The notes under the pieces: model-generated
Seen by the model: only the letters and a program-made list of their open reading frames with translations
The model's database searches: none
What the model was told of the DNA's origin: nothing
Assembly: GCF_007744255.1 (NCBI RefSeq)
Contig: NZ_CP036267.1
Span: 1,905,541-1,969,540, forward strand
Direction: 5' to 3'
From: Thalassoglobus polymorphus
Lineage (GTDB): Bacteria > Planctomycetota > Planctomycetia > Planctomycetales > Planctomycetaceae
Length of the DNA: 64,000 nt
Shown: piece after piece, positions 27,861 through 37,046 of the stretch
Position numbering within the stretch: the stretch's first letter is position 1
Layout of the letters: each line of letters begins with the position of its first letter
Made by a program: the position numbers and the translations under genes

Positions 27861-29081
27861 GTGATTCTTAAAAAATCGATTCTTCTGACCGGACTCGCTT
27901 GCGCACTCACTACGAGTGGAATCGCTATTTGCGATGATGAGATTTCTTCAGATTCACCAAAAACAAGTGAAAATAAACCTGAAGTGTTACAGCCAGCCTC
28001 TCGCCCTCCTGTTTTGCTGGCTCCTCCTAAAACTACAACTCCGGTTTCAACCGACGATCCTCCCGAAGCCAGAAAGGTCTCACCCACTGCCAAGCTTTCG
28101 CCCAGCGATTCGAATGTCAGCAGAACTTTAAATGGATTGAAAACGTCGAACGGGTCTTTGGAGCAAGGATTTGTCTCTCTGCTTTCTGGCGAAGGTCTGG
28201 CTGGCTGGGTTGTTCATGAAGGGCGAGCTGATGCCTGGAAACAAGATGGAGAAACAATCTCTTGCACCGGTGCAGGTGGAGGATGGCTACGAACAGAAAA
28301 AGAATACAGCGACTTTCAGCTGAAATTTGAATACAAACTTCAGCCTGGTTGCAATACCGGGCTTGGAATTCGTTGCCCCAGTGATGGGAATCCGACATTC
28401 ACTGGAATCGAGTTGCAACTTCTGGACGACACGGCAGAGAAGTACAAAAGCTTGCGAGCAGATCAATATACCGGGAGTCTCTACTATCAGGTCGCTCCTC
28501 AAACAAAACCTGAGTTGAAACCTGCTGGCGAATGGAATGAATGCGAAGTCATCTGTCTTGGCGATCAGATTACAGTGAAAATGAACGGGCAAGTTGTCAA
28601 TAATATCAATCTAGCGAGACCGACTGGTGAAAAACCAGGTACGGAAAAGACCTGGAAGCTGGCAGAACGTCCGCCATTGGGGCATCTGGCACTTCAGAGT
28701 CACCCTTCTCAAGTCGAATTTCGAAACTTGCGAGTCAAAGACCTTTCCATCGAGACCACTTCCGGCGTTCGGTATGTCAACCTTCAAGATGGCGAAGGGG
28801 AAGTCTTTACTGATGCGAAGATGGTCACCGTGCACTACGTCGGTCAACTCCTCGATGGAACTCGCTTTGGAGATACTCGTGATCTCGGAGAACCAGTCTC
28901 AGTCCCTGTTGATGGGATCATCGATGGTTGGAAGCACGGGATTGAAGGGATGAAAGTGGGTGGGCGGAGAAGACTGATTGTTCCGCCTGAGATGGCTTAT
29001 GGCAGCCAAGGTGTTCCAAACTTGATTCCACCGGGGGCGACTCTGGTTTTTGAGGTCGAATTGTGTGGCTTTGAGCGTTAA
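27861..29081 (+). CDS. Exported DUF1080 domain fused to FKBP-type peptidyl-prolyl isomerase
   Basis: A 406-residue secreted protein. After a signal peptide (MILKKSILLTGLACALTTSGIAICDD) and a proline-rich linker, a DUF1080 beta-sandwich (about 100-295) runs from LLSGEGLAGWVVHEG to VEFRNLRVKDL. It is related to concanavalin-like folds, some members of which act on 3-keto-glycosides. The C-terminal 95 residues are an FKBP domain (VTVHYVGQLLDGTRFGD, GWKHGIEGMKVGGRRRLIVPPEMAYG, LVFEVEL), which catalyses proline cis-trans isomerisation. The start is a GTG at 27861. A single-gene unit; the joint role is unknown. Confidence 0.9.
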   Translation: MILKKSILLTGLACALTTSGIAICDDEISSDSPKTSENKPEVLQPASRPPVLLAPPKTTTPVSTDDPPEARKVSPTAKLSPSDSNVSRTLNGLKTSNGSLEQGFVSLLSGEGLAGWVVHEGRADAWKQDGETISCTGAGGGWLRTEKEYSDFQLKFEYKLQPGCNTGLGIRCPSDGNPTFTGIELQLLDDTAEKYKSLRADQYTGSLYYQVAPQTKPELKPAGEWNECEVICLGDQITVKMNGQVVNNINLARPTGEKPGTEKTWKLAERPPLGHLALQSHPSQVEFRNLRVKDLSIETTSGVRYVNLQDGEGEVFTDAKMVTVHYVGQLLDGTRFGDTRDLGEPVSVPVDGIIDGWKHGIEGMKVGGRRRLIVPPEMAYGSQGVPNLIPPGATLVFEVELCGFER

Positions 29082-29123
29082 CCTAGGATAAACGCCTTTT
29101 TATCATTCAACGCGATTGTTTAT

Positions 29124-29202
29124 AGAACTGATCCTGAAACTTGAAATTGCTCTCTCAAACGTTGAGAAAAGCGGCTATTCCAGAGGTTTTCGGACTGGTT
29201 CA
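29124..29202 (+). repeat. Repeat family B, complete solo copy
   Basis: 79 bp, ends AGAACTGATCC and GGACTGGTTCA with TA to the left. Not nested in family A, which shows that B can move or persist on its own. Confidence 0.8.
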
Positions 29203-29334
29203 AGAATTTCTCCGCAAACCTGAGTTTAGGCTCTCACCATTCAGAGAGTTCCTCATTGGACAGGTTTTCGGTTGCTTCATATTTTGATAGATCATTTCTT
29301 CGCGTTGATTTGTTGGGCATCTTGGGGAATCGAA

Positions 29335-30768
29335 ATGAGTGAATCTAAAGAAAGTCCGTGTCCCGATTGCGGGGAGATGGTACGTGTCAACTCGTTGCGC
29401 TGCTGGAACTGCGGCGCATTCATGAATCCAGAGCTGGAAGAAAAATATCTGGAAATGCAGGCCAAGCCGCAACAGACAATCTTCAGTGATCTTCCTGATA
29501 GTGAAGTCTCATCTTTAGCGGATGACGCCTCGACCGAAGAGGGAGGAGATGACGACTTCGAACTCTCCATGCCGTCGAAAACGCCTGCTGTCACCAACGA
29601 GGCGGGAGCACTTCCGTCTGATCTGAATGATCCTGCGTCAACAGATCCCGAGTCAAAACGGTCTGCAGAAGATGCTCCTGTCAAATCCACAGGCGACGAC
29701 ATCTTCAACATTGCAATGAAGGACGAGAAACAACTTCAAAAGCAACGTCGAAAAAGAGCCCAGCGAGGCGGGATGAAGACCCCTGGTGGCGGGCTCATCA
29801 TCTTCTGTCCTTACGGTTGCCGAATCGTTGTGAAGGAATCGCACCGCGGAATGCAGGGAAAGTGCCCGGAATGCCGAGCACCGTTTATCGTCCCAGTCGA
29901 TCCTCCGAACTTCCGCAAAGAAAAAACCTCGGACGATTCAAGCAGCAAAGAGGCCACAAAAGAAGGCTTCGAAGGCTGGTTGTCCGACTTGCACTTGCAC
30001 AATGTGAATCCGGAAAAATTGAAGCTCAAAGCAGACAGCTTACTGAAAGAGTTCACACTCGCTGACTTCGGCTTCTCGGATGATCAACTCGTCGTCGCTG
30101 TCTACACCAAGAAAGCGCGTGCGGCACTCGGCAAAAGCGACGGGAAAAATGATCCCCGTACAGCCCTGAAAGCTGAGTTGCAGGCTGGCAAAAAAGGGGA
30201 GAATCCTGACCTCGCAGAAATGATGACTTTCTCGAAAGATGACTTGGCACAAATCAAAGTTGTGCAACCAGTCGCATCACGTGCCGACTCGATCTTTCAT
30301 GGAATTACCGTTTTCGGAGAGGGCCGGATTTCAATTCAACTGCCGCACGTCGAAGGCAAGAATGAGATTCTGTATGTCTCGATGGGACTGACGCAATTCT
30401 GGGAATTCCAAAAGCTCGTAGAAGAAAAATACGGCGTGACATCACTCGGAGCCGGTGCCGGAATTCCTTCGGAGCATGAGTACGAGAGCTATCGCTGCCA
30501 CTTCCTCGAAACACAAATCAAGGCTTTGAAAAACCTCGAATTTTACAAAGCCGACGAAACTGTCGAACTCGAAGCGGTCGGCTATCAATGTGGAAAATGT
30601 CAGGCGACTGTCAGTGAAGAAGGCCGCAAACGAGAGGGCCTGGGCGGGAAAACTGCTAAAGGAATTCCGAAAGCTAAATGCCCGAAATGCAGCAGTAAGA
30701 TGGGCGACAACACGCTTTACGGAATCAAACAAGAAGCCGAAGAGCCTGCAACCGCTGGAGCGATGTAA
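29335..30768 (+). CDS. Zinc-ribbon protein, unknown function
   Basis: A protein of about 477 residues. It has four zinc-ribbon-like cysteine pairs: CPDCGEMVRVNSLRCWNCG near the N terminus, CPYGCRIVVKES..GKCPECRAP near residue 165-190, and a late pair CGKCQATVSEEG with CPKCSSKMG (about 420-465). Between them is an acidic linker (about 45-130) and a mixed alpha/beta region without recognised motifs. Zinc ribbons of this kind often bind nucleic acid or proteins. The start at ATG 29335 puts the first ribbon at residue 9; the frame is open further upstream. It ends before a strong bidirectional terminator. Confidence 0.65.
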   Translation: MSESKESPCPDCGEMVRVNSLRCWNCGAFMNPELEEKYLEMQAKPQQTIFSDLPDSEVSSLADDASTEEGGDDDFELSMPSKTPAVTNEAGALPSDLNDPASTDPESKRSAEDAPVKSTGDDIFNIAMKDEKQLQKQRRKRAQRGGMKTPGGGLIIFCPYGCRIVVKESHRGMQGKCPECRAPFIVPVDPPNFRKEKTSDDSSSKEATKEGFEGWLSDLHLHNVNPEKLKLKADSLLKEFTLADFGFSDDQLVVAVYTKKARAALGKSDGKNDPRTALKAELQAGKKGENPDLAEMMTFSKDDLAQIKVVQPVASRADSIFHGITVFGEGRISIQLPHVEGKNEILYVSMGLTQFWEFQKLVEEKYGVTSLGAGAGIPSEHEYESYRCHFLETQIKALKNLEFYKADETVELEAVGYQCGKCQATVSEEGRKREGLGGKTAKGIPKAKCPKCSSKMGDNTLYGIKQEAEEPATAGAM

Positions 30769-30803
30769 GCAGTTGAGTGCATCTCTTTGACATCAGTGAA
30801 ATG

Positions 30804-30841
30804 AAAAGCCCGCAGGAACAATCTGTTCCTGCGGGCTTTTT
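30804..30841. terminator. Bidirectional rho-independent terminator
   Basis: A 16-bp stem (AAAAGCCCGCAGGAACA / TGTTCCTGCGGGCTTTT) with a 3-base loop, between the zinc-ribbon gene (+) and lipA (-). The A and T runs on the two sides allow termination on both strands. Confidence 0.9.
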
Positions 30842-30896
30842 GAGCAATTTCGATTCTTCGATTTCGATTTTTGTTGTGCCCGTGGAATATCAGCGC

Positions 30897-31883
30897 TTAC
30901 TTCACTGATGAGATCACAGTCCCGGTGGACATGTCGTTCACCATTTCGCCTGCGTGATAGCTCGAACGGACGAACGGGCCGCAAGCGACCATGCTAAAGC
31001 CAAGTTTGTGGCATTGCTGGGCAATCTCTTCAAATTCCTCAGGCGGAACATAACGCTCGACAGGAAGAAGTTCGGGCCCTGGATTCAAGTACTGTCCGAT
31101 GGTGATCATGTCGACACCGACGGATCGCAAATCAGCACAGGTGTCGATCACTTCTTCGATTGTTTCCCCGAGTCCCAGCATCAGCCCACTTTTGGTCGGC
31201 ATATTGGGATCTTCTTCTTTGACTTGGGCGAGCAAGTCAAGAGTTCGCTGATAGACAGCATTCCGTCTCACACGGTCATACAAGCGTGGGACTGTCTCGG
31301 TGTTATGGTTGAAGACATCAGGCTTGGCTTGAACGACGCGGCTGATCGCTTCACGGTTGCCGAGGAAGTCTGAGGTGAGAACTTCGACAGCGGCACCGGT
31401 CCGTTCACGAACCTTCAGGACGCACTGATAGAAATGTTCTGCACCACCATCAGGAAGATCGTCGCGTGTGACACATGTGATCACGACGTGCTTGAGTCCC
31501 AAACGGGCAGCTGCTTCAGCAACGCGATCCGGTTCGTCTTCTTCGACCGTTTCCGTTTTCCCCTTCGGGACCGAGCAGAACCCACAGGGGCGTGTGCAAA
31601 CGTTCCCGAGAATCATGAACGTCGCTGTTTTCTGTGCCCAGCATTCTGTGCGATTCGGGCACTTGGCACTCTCGCAAACGGTCTCCAGATTCAAATCTTC
31701 GATGACGCTGGAGGTAAATCCCATCTCCGCACTCGGCATGGGGCGCTTGAGCCATTTGGGTAAACGGCGACGCGGCTTCGAACTCGCTGCCTCAGGAGTC
31801 GGGGAACTACCACAACCGCTGCCCGGTTGGTTTTCGGCAGTTTGCTTTGAATCGATAATCGGGAGATCAAACATGTTTTGCAA
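30897..31883 (-). CDS. lipA: Lipoyl synthase
   Basis: A 328-residue radical-SAM enzyme that inserts two sulfur atoms into octanoyl groups bound to lipoyl domains, giving lipoate for pyruvate and 2-oxoglutarate dehydrogenases. The auxiliary cluster motif CESAKCPNRTEC (C-x4-C-x5-C) and the radical-SAM motif CTRPCGFC (C-x3-C-x2-C) are both intact, and the C-terminal RSSYHAGE serine motif is present. The N-terminal about 45 residues are a low-complexity extension. It overlaps the upstream lipB-like gene by 17 bases, so the two form an operon. Confidence 0.95.
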   Translation of the reverse strand: MQNMFDLPIIDSKQTAENQPGSGCGSSPTPEAASSKPRRRLPKWLKRPMPSAEMGFTSSVIEDLNLETVCESAKCPNRTECWAQKTATFMILGNVCTRPCGFCSVPKGKTETVEEDEPDRVAEAAARLGLKHVVITCVTRDDLPDGGAEHFYQCVLKVRERTGAAVEVLTSDFLGNREAISRVVQAKPDVFNHNTETVPRLYDRVRRNAVYQRTLDLLAQVKEEDPNMPTKSGLMLGLGETIEEVIDTCADLRSVGVDMITIGQYLNPGPELLPVERYVPPEEFEEIAQQCHKLGFSMVACGPFVRSSYHAGEMVNDMSTGTVISSVK

Positions 31884-32613
31884 CTTGTCGTGTGGTTTTC
31901 TTCAAGAGAGGGTGACCTGTAGAAACATCGGTCGTTTCATATCCGAATTGTTTCGAAATCGTTCGAATTAATGATTCTCGCAACTTCGACATTTGAACAG
32001 GAGGAATACGTTGAGCTTGAATGGAGATCGCTCGCTGATGATCTGAGTTCGGAACTGTCATTTCCAGAAAATCAGGCGAGATCGTCACATTCAAAAAGAG
32101 TCCATGATTTGACACCCACGATCGGACGCTTGAGCCGAAGAAAGCCAGTTGCCCTCCCCTGCCCCAGACTCCGGGAAACTCAGGGTGTCTCTTCGCCGGA
32201 ATTTTGAGTTCATGGCAACTCTCGCAAGCTGCGGTCTCGATAAGTCGGCGATATTCGACCAGCCCAATCCCAAGCCGGTCCAGTGGTAGCATCAAATAGA
32301 TTGCCAGCTGTCCCTGAGCATGTGCGTAAGCACCTCCACCACGAGAAATCCAGTAAACCGGAAGTTCCATGCGCTCGCGCTGCTCTTCGTCAATCAGAAT
32401 TTCTGAAGTTTTTCCTTCTCGACCAACCGTGATCATAGGAGGATGTTCACACAAGAACAGCTTCCCTGAGAGATCTTTGCGACCGCTCATTTCGTATGTG
32501 ACATACTCCTGCAAACCGAGAAACGCCGGGAAGTCGACCAGACCTAGAAGATGCACCTCAAGCGTTCCCGCATGAAGCGGGGGGACGTTCGATGTGATCG
32601 GTTGGCTGGACAT
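31867..32613 (-). CDS. lipB: LipB-like octanoyltransferase lacking the usual Lys/Cys dyad
   Basis: A 248-residue member of the BPL/LplA/LipB fold, which in LipB moves octanoate from acyl carrier protein to lipoyl domains. Recognisable are CEHPPMITVGREG, ISRGGGAYAHAQGQLAIYLMLPL and NHGLFLNV. In well-studied LipB, catalysis needs a Lys in the motif like GxKIAAIG and a Cys in NPCG. Here these read GGQLAFFGSSV (Lys to Gln) and TVPNSDHQ (no Cys). The gene is directly upstream of and overlaps lipA, so a role in lipoylation is likely, but the chemistry may differ. ATG 32613 was chosen over the TTG at 32625. Confidence 0.75.
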   Translation of the reverse strand: MSSQPITSNVPPLHAGTLEVHLLGLVDFPAFLGLQEYVTYEMSGRKDLSGKLFLCEHPPMITVGREGKTSEILIDEEQRERMELPVYWISRGGGAYAHAQGQLAIYLMLPLDRLGIGLVEYRRLIETAACESCHELKIPAKRHPEFPGVWGRGGQLAFFGSSVRSWVSNHGLFLNVTISPDFLEMTVPNSDHQRAISIQAQRIPPVQMSKLRESLIRTISKQFGYETTDVSTGHPLLKKTTRQVAKHV

Positions 32614-33221
32614 TCTTCGTCTCAAGTTTCATTGGACTCTCGAGTGGTTTGCAGATCACAAAGGATCAGAACAAGCTCGCCCAATTCTATCAGGCATCCG
32701 GAGAACGAACAATCAGAAGGCGTTGATCTATGAGACGCCTCGGAAAAAGCTTGAGGAAAGAGAGGCTTCTCAGTCATTGGAGTCTTGTGGCTTCGGGTAA
32801 GAAAGCTTTGAGCTTCTTCAAGTATAGACTTTCGGCACAGGACTGGTCGCTGCAATCGAAAGTCCGAGGAACAGATGTTACTCTTTGCGATTCGAAGTAT
32901 CCGCATCATCAACAGGAACCTGCCCGGTCTATGTTCAGCTGACCAGAGAAACAATTACGATACCGGTCCCGAAGGGACGTCCAAAAAACATTTGTCGCTG
33001 AATCGAAAACGAAACCGACGGGCCATTCCCGATGCGTTTTGTTTCTTGTCCCAGCCTCACGGAACGACTCACAGACCGCGAAGACACGTTTCGAAAAGAC
33101 TTAGAACCAGTCCGGAAACTTCTGGAATAGTCGCTTTTCTCAACGTTTGAGAGAGCAATTTCAAGTTTCAGGATCAGTTCTTGAAGAACCTTGAAAACTG
33201 AAAGTGAATTGAAGAAGTCTC
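32614..33221. other. Intergenic with one family-B repeat
   Basis: About 600 bp between divergent lipB-like and tilS genes. Apart from the family-B element at 33103-33181 nothing was recognised. Short open frames here have no family resemblance. Confidence 0.45.
33103..33181 (-). repeat. Repeat family B, complete solo copy (inverted)
   Basis: 79 bp, ends AGAACCAGTCC and GGATCAGTTCT with TA on the left. It is close in sequence to the copy at 29124. Confidence 0.8.
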
Positions 33222-34238
33222 TTGCCGACCCTCCCCCTGAAAAAATTGCTGATTGAAACTCTCAAGCGACACGATATCAGAGATGAGTCGTTGCTCGTGG
33301 CGGTTTCGGGGGGGGCAGATAGTGTCTCTCTACTGCTGTTGCTCCACGATTTGCGTGAAGAACTCCAGTTGCAACTTTCAGTCGCGCATTTCGACCATCA
33401 ACTGCGTGAAAGTTCCGCCGATGACGCGAAGTGGGTCGAAGCCTTATGTAATCAACTCGCAGTCCCTTGCGTGATCGGCCGGCCTGATCAGGATTCCGAA
33501 TCAATGCAACAGGGAGGGATTGAAGAGTCTGCCAGAAAGCGACGGTATCACTTTTTTCAACAAGTCGCTGAACGCCACAAGATCAACTGGGTCGCCATTG
33601 CTCATACGGCAGACGATCAGGCCGAAACAGTACTGCACCATATTGCACGTGGAACAGGACTGAAAGGTTTGCAGGGAATCCCGGAAACACGAGAACTGAC
33701 CGAGTCCGTCACATTAATTCGACCACTCCTGCAGGTGAATCGGTCTGAGTTGATCGCCGAACTCGCAAGTCGCCAGCAGGCTTTCCTTCAGGATGAATCA
33801 AACACCGATTTCTCGTTCACTCGAAACAGGATTCGCCACGATGTTCTCCCCTATTTGAAGGAGTCATTGAATCCGCAAATCGATCAGGCGTTACGACGAC
33901 TTGCGAAGCAGGCACAAGAAGCCCAGTCTGCGATCGATGAACTGGCCCGGAACCTACTCGATCAATCTCTGACAAATTCTGAAAGCCTCAGGGACGGCCT
34001 CGCCTTTGTCCGTCTCTCGATCCCCGAGATGAAAAAGCAGCCTGTTGCGGTTGTGTCTGCGATGTTTCTGAAACTCTGGACCGAAAAGAAATGGCCTCGC
34101 AAACAGATGTCACATTTTCACTGGTCACAATTGACTGAAATGGCGACGACGAAGTCTCCTCAAGGTCTCGCTCTTCCCGGCGGAATTCAAGCGACGTGCA
34201 GACGGGACGTTCTTGAGATTCGGCTCCGTTCAGATTGA
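33222..34238 (+). CDS. tilS: tRNA(Ile)-lysidine synthase
   Basis: A 338-residue N-type ATP pyrophosphatase that converts cytidine 34 of tRNA-Ile(CAU) to lysidine, so that it reads AUA and not AUG. The P-loop VAVSGGADSVSLL is at residues 23-35, followed by SVAHFDHQLRESSADD and the conserved HTADDQAETVLHHIARGTGLKGLQGIP and NxxxxFTRNRIRHDVLP segments. The C-terminal half is the shortened substrate-binding region. The start codon is TTG at 33222; no ATG lies near the motif. The gene stands alone. Confidence 0.9.
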   Translation: MPTLPLKKLLIETLKRHDIRDESLLVAVSGGADSVSLLLLLHDLREELQLQLSVAHFDHQLRESSADDAKWVEALCNQLAVPCVIGRPDQDSESMQQGGIEESARKRRYHFFQQVAERHKINWVAIAHTADDQAETVLHHIARGTGLKGLQGIPETRELTESVTLIRPLLQVNRSELIAELASRQQAFLQDESNTDFSFTRNRIRHDVLPYLKESLNPQIDQALRRLAKQAQEAQSAIDELARNLLDQSLTNSESLRDGLAFVRLSIPEMKKQPVAVVSAMFLKLWTEKKWPRKQMSHFHWSQLTEMATTKSPQGLALPGGIQATCRRDVLEIRLRSD

Positions 34239-34561
34239 AAGCAATTTTGAATCGTCGAAGCCAAAGTCTCATTTCAAATCAAGAAAACAACAACTTTTAT
34301 TGAGACGGCTACCGATTCCAAATTTTGATCACTGCGGAATTTTCAGGACTGGTAAGGTGGATGCGGCCCGCCTCGCTGAGCTCCACGTTTTTTCTGGCAG
34401 AACAGTCTCGTCGCAAGCTGACGACGCACGATGATCTTCGGATACAATTTGTGCGGTCTATCGAGAAATCTGAGGTTTCACTTCGCAATCGCTTGTGGTT
34501 TGGGTACGCTTCGGAAAGATTGAAGTGTGGGAAGATCTCCCTTTGAATAGAGAAGAGAAAC
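34239..34561. other. Intergenic upstream of nrdR
   Basis: About 320 bp without a supported gene, repeat or terminator. It presumably holds the nrdR promoter, which could not be located with confidence. Confidence 0.4.
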
Positions 34562-35029
34562 ATGTTGTGTCCATTTTGCCGCGATGGCGAGAGCAAAGTC
34601 GTCGACTCGCGCGGCAGCCAGGATTTTGTGATCCGACGACGACGGGAGTGCCTCTCCTGCGGTCGCCGGTTTACCACATATGAAAAGATTGAAGAGTCGC
34701 CGCTGAAAGTCATTAAAAAAGATGGGTCACGAGTCCCTTTCGATCGTGAACGGATTCGATCGGGTGTTGAAAAAGCCTGTTACAAACGCCCCATCAGCCC
34801 GGATCAAATTGAACAAATTCTGGATCGCGTCGAGCACACGGTCTACGAAACTTTTGAACGCGAAGTCCCTTCTCGATTTGTAGGTGAACAGGTTTGTGAA
34901 GCGTTGAAGCTCGTCGATCAGGTCGCCTTCGTTCGATTTGCGTCGGTGTACCGATCATTTCAGGATGTCAACGACTTTGTGGAAGAGCTACAAACTTTGC
35001 GACAACGGAGCAGCCGACTGGATGATTAA
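34562..35029 (+). CDS. nrdR: Transcriptional repressor NrdR
   Basis: A 155-residue nucleotide-sensing repressor of ribonucleotide reductase genes. An N-terminal zinc ribbon ([17 protein letters not shown], then [12 protein letters not shown]) is followed by an ATP-cone domain (about 48-138; [24 protein letters not shown]), which reads the ATP/dATP balance. No ribonucleotide reductase gene is in the window. The next gene starts eight bases before its stop, so they are probably translated from one message. Confidence 0.95.
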   Translation: MLCPFCRDGESKVVDSRGSQDFVIRRRRECLSCGRRFTTYEKIEESPLKVIKKDGSRVPFDRERIRSGVEKACYKRPISPDQIEQILDRVEHTVYETFEREVPSRFVGEQVCEALKLVDQVAFVRFASVYRSFQDVNDFVEELQTLRQRSSRLDD

Positions 35030-35447
35030 GCAAGGATTGTTAATCGGCCGCACGGACGGCATGGAACAAGCAGTGATGTGTTTGTTCAATCGGTGTGAAC
35101 AGGCGAAATATTTTCGTCACCTGTCGGAGTTGTCGACACAAATAGATTCCGTACCAGAACTGATTCTCGTCTTGCAACAGTTCTCCGATGAGTACCATGA
35201 AGAACAGATCGAACATTTACTCACTGAGTATCCATTATCAAGAGTGATCTGCTGCTACGGTCCATGGTGCGTTTCAGACGGTCGAAATCACAATTTCTGG
35301 CCAATGGCCGTGCGTGTCCCGATTGCCGAAATTCAACAAAGAATTGAGCGAGAGATGGAAGTCATCGCAGGGAAACGTCCACCACTGGAACGGACCGCCG
35401 GACGTGATGAGATCTTTGCCTTTGAGCACGGAAACGATTTTCACTGA
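35022..35447 (+). CDS. Conserved hypothetical protein downstream of nrdR
   Basis: A 141-residue protein starting [21 protein letters not shown]. It overlaps nrdR by eight bases. It is helix-rich with two cysteines in ICCYGPWC (residues about 75-82) and no recognised domain. The coupling to nrdR suggests a shared regulation and perhaps a function related to nucleotide metabolism or DNA replication. That is inferred from position only. Confidence 0.6.
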   Translation: MIKQGLLIGRTDGMEQAVMCLFNRCEQAKYFRHLSELSTQIDSVPELILVLQQFSDEYHEEQIEHLLTEYPLSRVICCYGPWCVSDGRNHNFWPMAVRVPIAEIQQRIEREMEVIAGKRPPLERTAGRDEIFAFEHGNDFH

Positions 35448-35688
35448 GGAATAAATTCAATGCTCTTGGGCACACCCGCAAAGGCTATTGGAAATGTCAT
35501 GATTCCCGCGTTTTTTCGATCACTTGTACAGAGAGATAGAGCATTTTGTGAATTGGCTTCCGCGTCCTGTTTCGTAACGATGAGTCCATGAAGTGATGAA
35601 TGTGAATTTCGCGGGCACGACAAGCACTTAAAATGCTATCACTGCGAAGCGTCCCTCTTGAGCACAGAATTTCGTAAGAAAGTGACTG

Positions 35689-36453
35689 ATGAAAGTTGGC
35701 CTGTTTATCCCTTGTTATATCGATCAATTCTTTCCAAATGTTGGCCTAGCCACAGTGGAACTTTTGGAGCGATTCGGGTGCGAAGTCGATTATCCAGAGG
35801 CACAGACATGTTGCGGTCAGCCAATGGCTAACACCGGCTGTGTTGATGATGCCAAACCGCTTGCAAAAGCCTTCGTGGAAATCTTCGCTGACTACGAATA
35901 CGTGGTTTGTCCATCGGGGAGTTGTGTCGCAATGGTCACTCACCATTACGATGAATACTTTGATCCATCAGATCCCGGTCTTAAAAACGTTAAGGAACGA
36001 ACTTACGAGCTGACTCAATTTTTGACGGACGTGATTAAAGTTGAGTCATTCGATGTCAAGTTTCCCTATCGAGTCGGCCTGCACAATAGTTGTCATGGGT
36101 TGCGAGAACTACGCTTGGGAAGCTCATCAGAACTGATGATCGAAAGATATAGCAAAGCGGCCGATTTACTGAATCTCATCGAAGGCGTGGAACTGGTTGA
36201 ACTCGAAAGAGTTGATGATTGCTGCGGATTCGGCGGGACCTTCGCAGTCAACGAAGAGGCTGTCTCGTGCATGATGGGCGACGATCGAATTCACGATCAC
36301 GAACAGGCAGGTGCACAAATCATGACAGCTGGGGACATGTCTTGCCTGATGCATCTCGATGGGCTTTTGAAGCGCCAGAAGAAACCGATTCAAGTCATGC
36401 ACATCGCTGAGATTCTCGCCGGCCACCAGCCGGAATCTGTTCCAAATTCCTGA
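35689..36453 (+). CDS. lutA: CCG-domain iron-sulfur protein, LutA/YkgE-like
   Basis: A 254-residue protein with two cysteine-rich CCG domains (QTCCGQPMANTGC at about 42-54 and VDDCCGFGGTFAV at about 171-183), each followed by the matching HNSCHGLRELR and CPSGSC motifs. This is the layout of LutA/YkgE, the subunit of L-lactate oxidase LutABC, and of heterodisulfide-reductase-like proteins that bind unusual iron-sulfur clusters. The LutB and LutC partners are not in this window, so the name is by similarity. It starts at ATG 35689 and ends convergently, 24 bases from the Uma2 gene. Confidence 0.75.
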   Translation: MKVGLFIPCYIDQFFPNVGLATVELLERFGCEVDYPEAQTCCGQPMANTGCVDDAKPLAKAFVEIFADYEYVVCPSGSCVAMVTHHYDEYFDPSDPGLKNVKERTYELTQFLTDVIKVESFDVKFPYRVGLHNSCHGLRELRLGSSSELMIERYSKAADLLNLIEGVELVELERVDDCCGFGGTFAVNEEAVSCMMGDDRIHDHEQAGAQIMTAGDMSCLMHLDGLLKRQKKPIQVMHIAEILAGHQPESVPNS

Positions 36454-36476
36454 CTCACATTCCCTGCCCTCTCCGC

Positions 36477-37046
36477 TTAAGCCCAATCGGGGTCAGCGAA
36501 GATCTGTGCAACCTTGATGCGAAACCCCTGCAAGTCGGGAGCACCGTTCAGGATGTCGTTTTCATCCAGACGAATGGCCGAATGGTTTGTCTTCCGAAGA
36601 ATGTGGATCGTGCGAGCATTGGGATCTGCAATCCAAACCGATTGGACTCCAGTCTTAAGGTACAGCGAGATCCTCTCACTAATCCCGGCGCGACGATCGC
36701 CAGTTGTAGCTAAATCGACAACGACGGTAGGTGTGGAATCAGTGTAATCGTTGTCCATCTCCGAGAAACGCTCTCCTTCGGTAAAGTAGCTGATGGCTGG
36801 GTAAAGAATCGTATCTGGTGAAGATTCCAGTTTCAGACCGAGATCGAAACAGGGATATCCATTCATTTCGGTATGAACATAGGCAGAAAACGCTTTGGAG
36901 AGATTCAGCACAATCGTGCCATGTTCGAGGTCCGGCGGCTGCAACGTGACAGGGACCCCTCGCACCAACTCTGCCCACTGCCCGGCATCCGGCAAGTCAC
37001 TTCGTTTGAGAGAAAACTCCTCTGCTGTCATCGCTTGTTGAATCAT
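36477..37046 (-). CDS. Uma2-family (DUF820) restriction-endonuclease-like protein
   Basis: A 189-residue protein with the Uma2/DUF820 fold of PD-(D/E)xK nucleases: MTAEEF near the N terminus, VRGVPVTLQPPDLEHGTIVLNLSKAF, SSPDTILYPAISYF, TPTVVVDLATTGDRRAGISERISLYLKTGVQSVWIADP. In typical members the middle strand is D-V and the last acidic position is VE, here read as ILYPAIS and VVVDL, so the catalytic acid set looks partly changed. Uma2 proteins are abundant in planctomycetes and cyanobacteria and their role is unknown. Confidence 0.75.
   Translation of the reverse strand: MIQQAMTAEEFSLKRSDLPDAGQWAELVRGVPVTLQPPDLEHGTIVLNLSKAFSAYVHTEMNGYPCFDLGLKLESSPDTILYPAISYFTEGERFSEMDNDYTDSTPTVVVDLATTGDRRAGISERISLYLKTGVQSVWIADPNARTIHILRKTNHSAIRLDENDILNGAPDLQGFRIKVAQIFADPDWA

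Noticed and set aside
36477-37046. Changed Uma2 residues as a sign of a dead nuclease
   Set aside because: The family is highly variable and no reference alignment was available, so only noted in the annotation.
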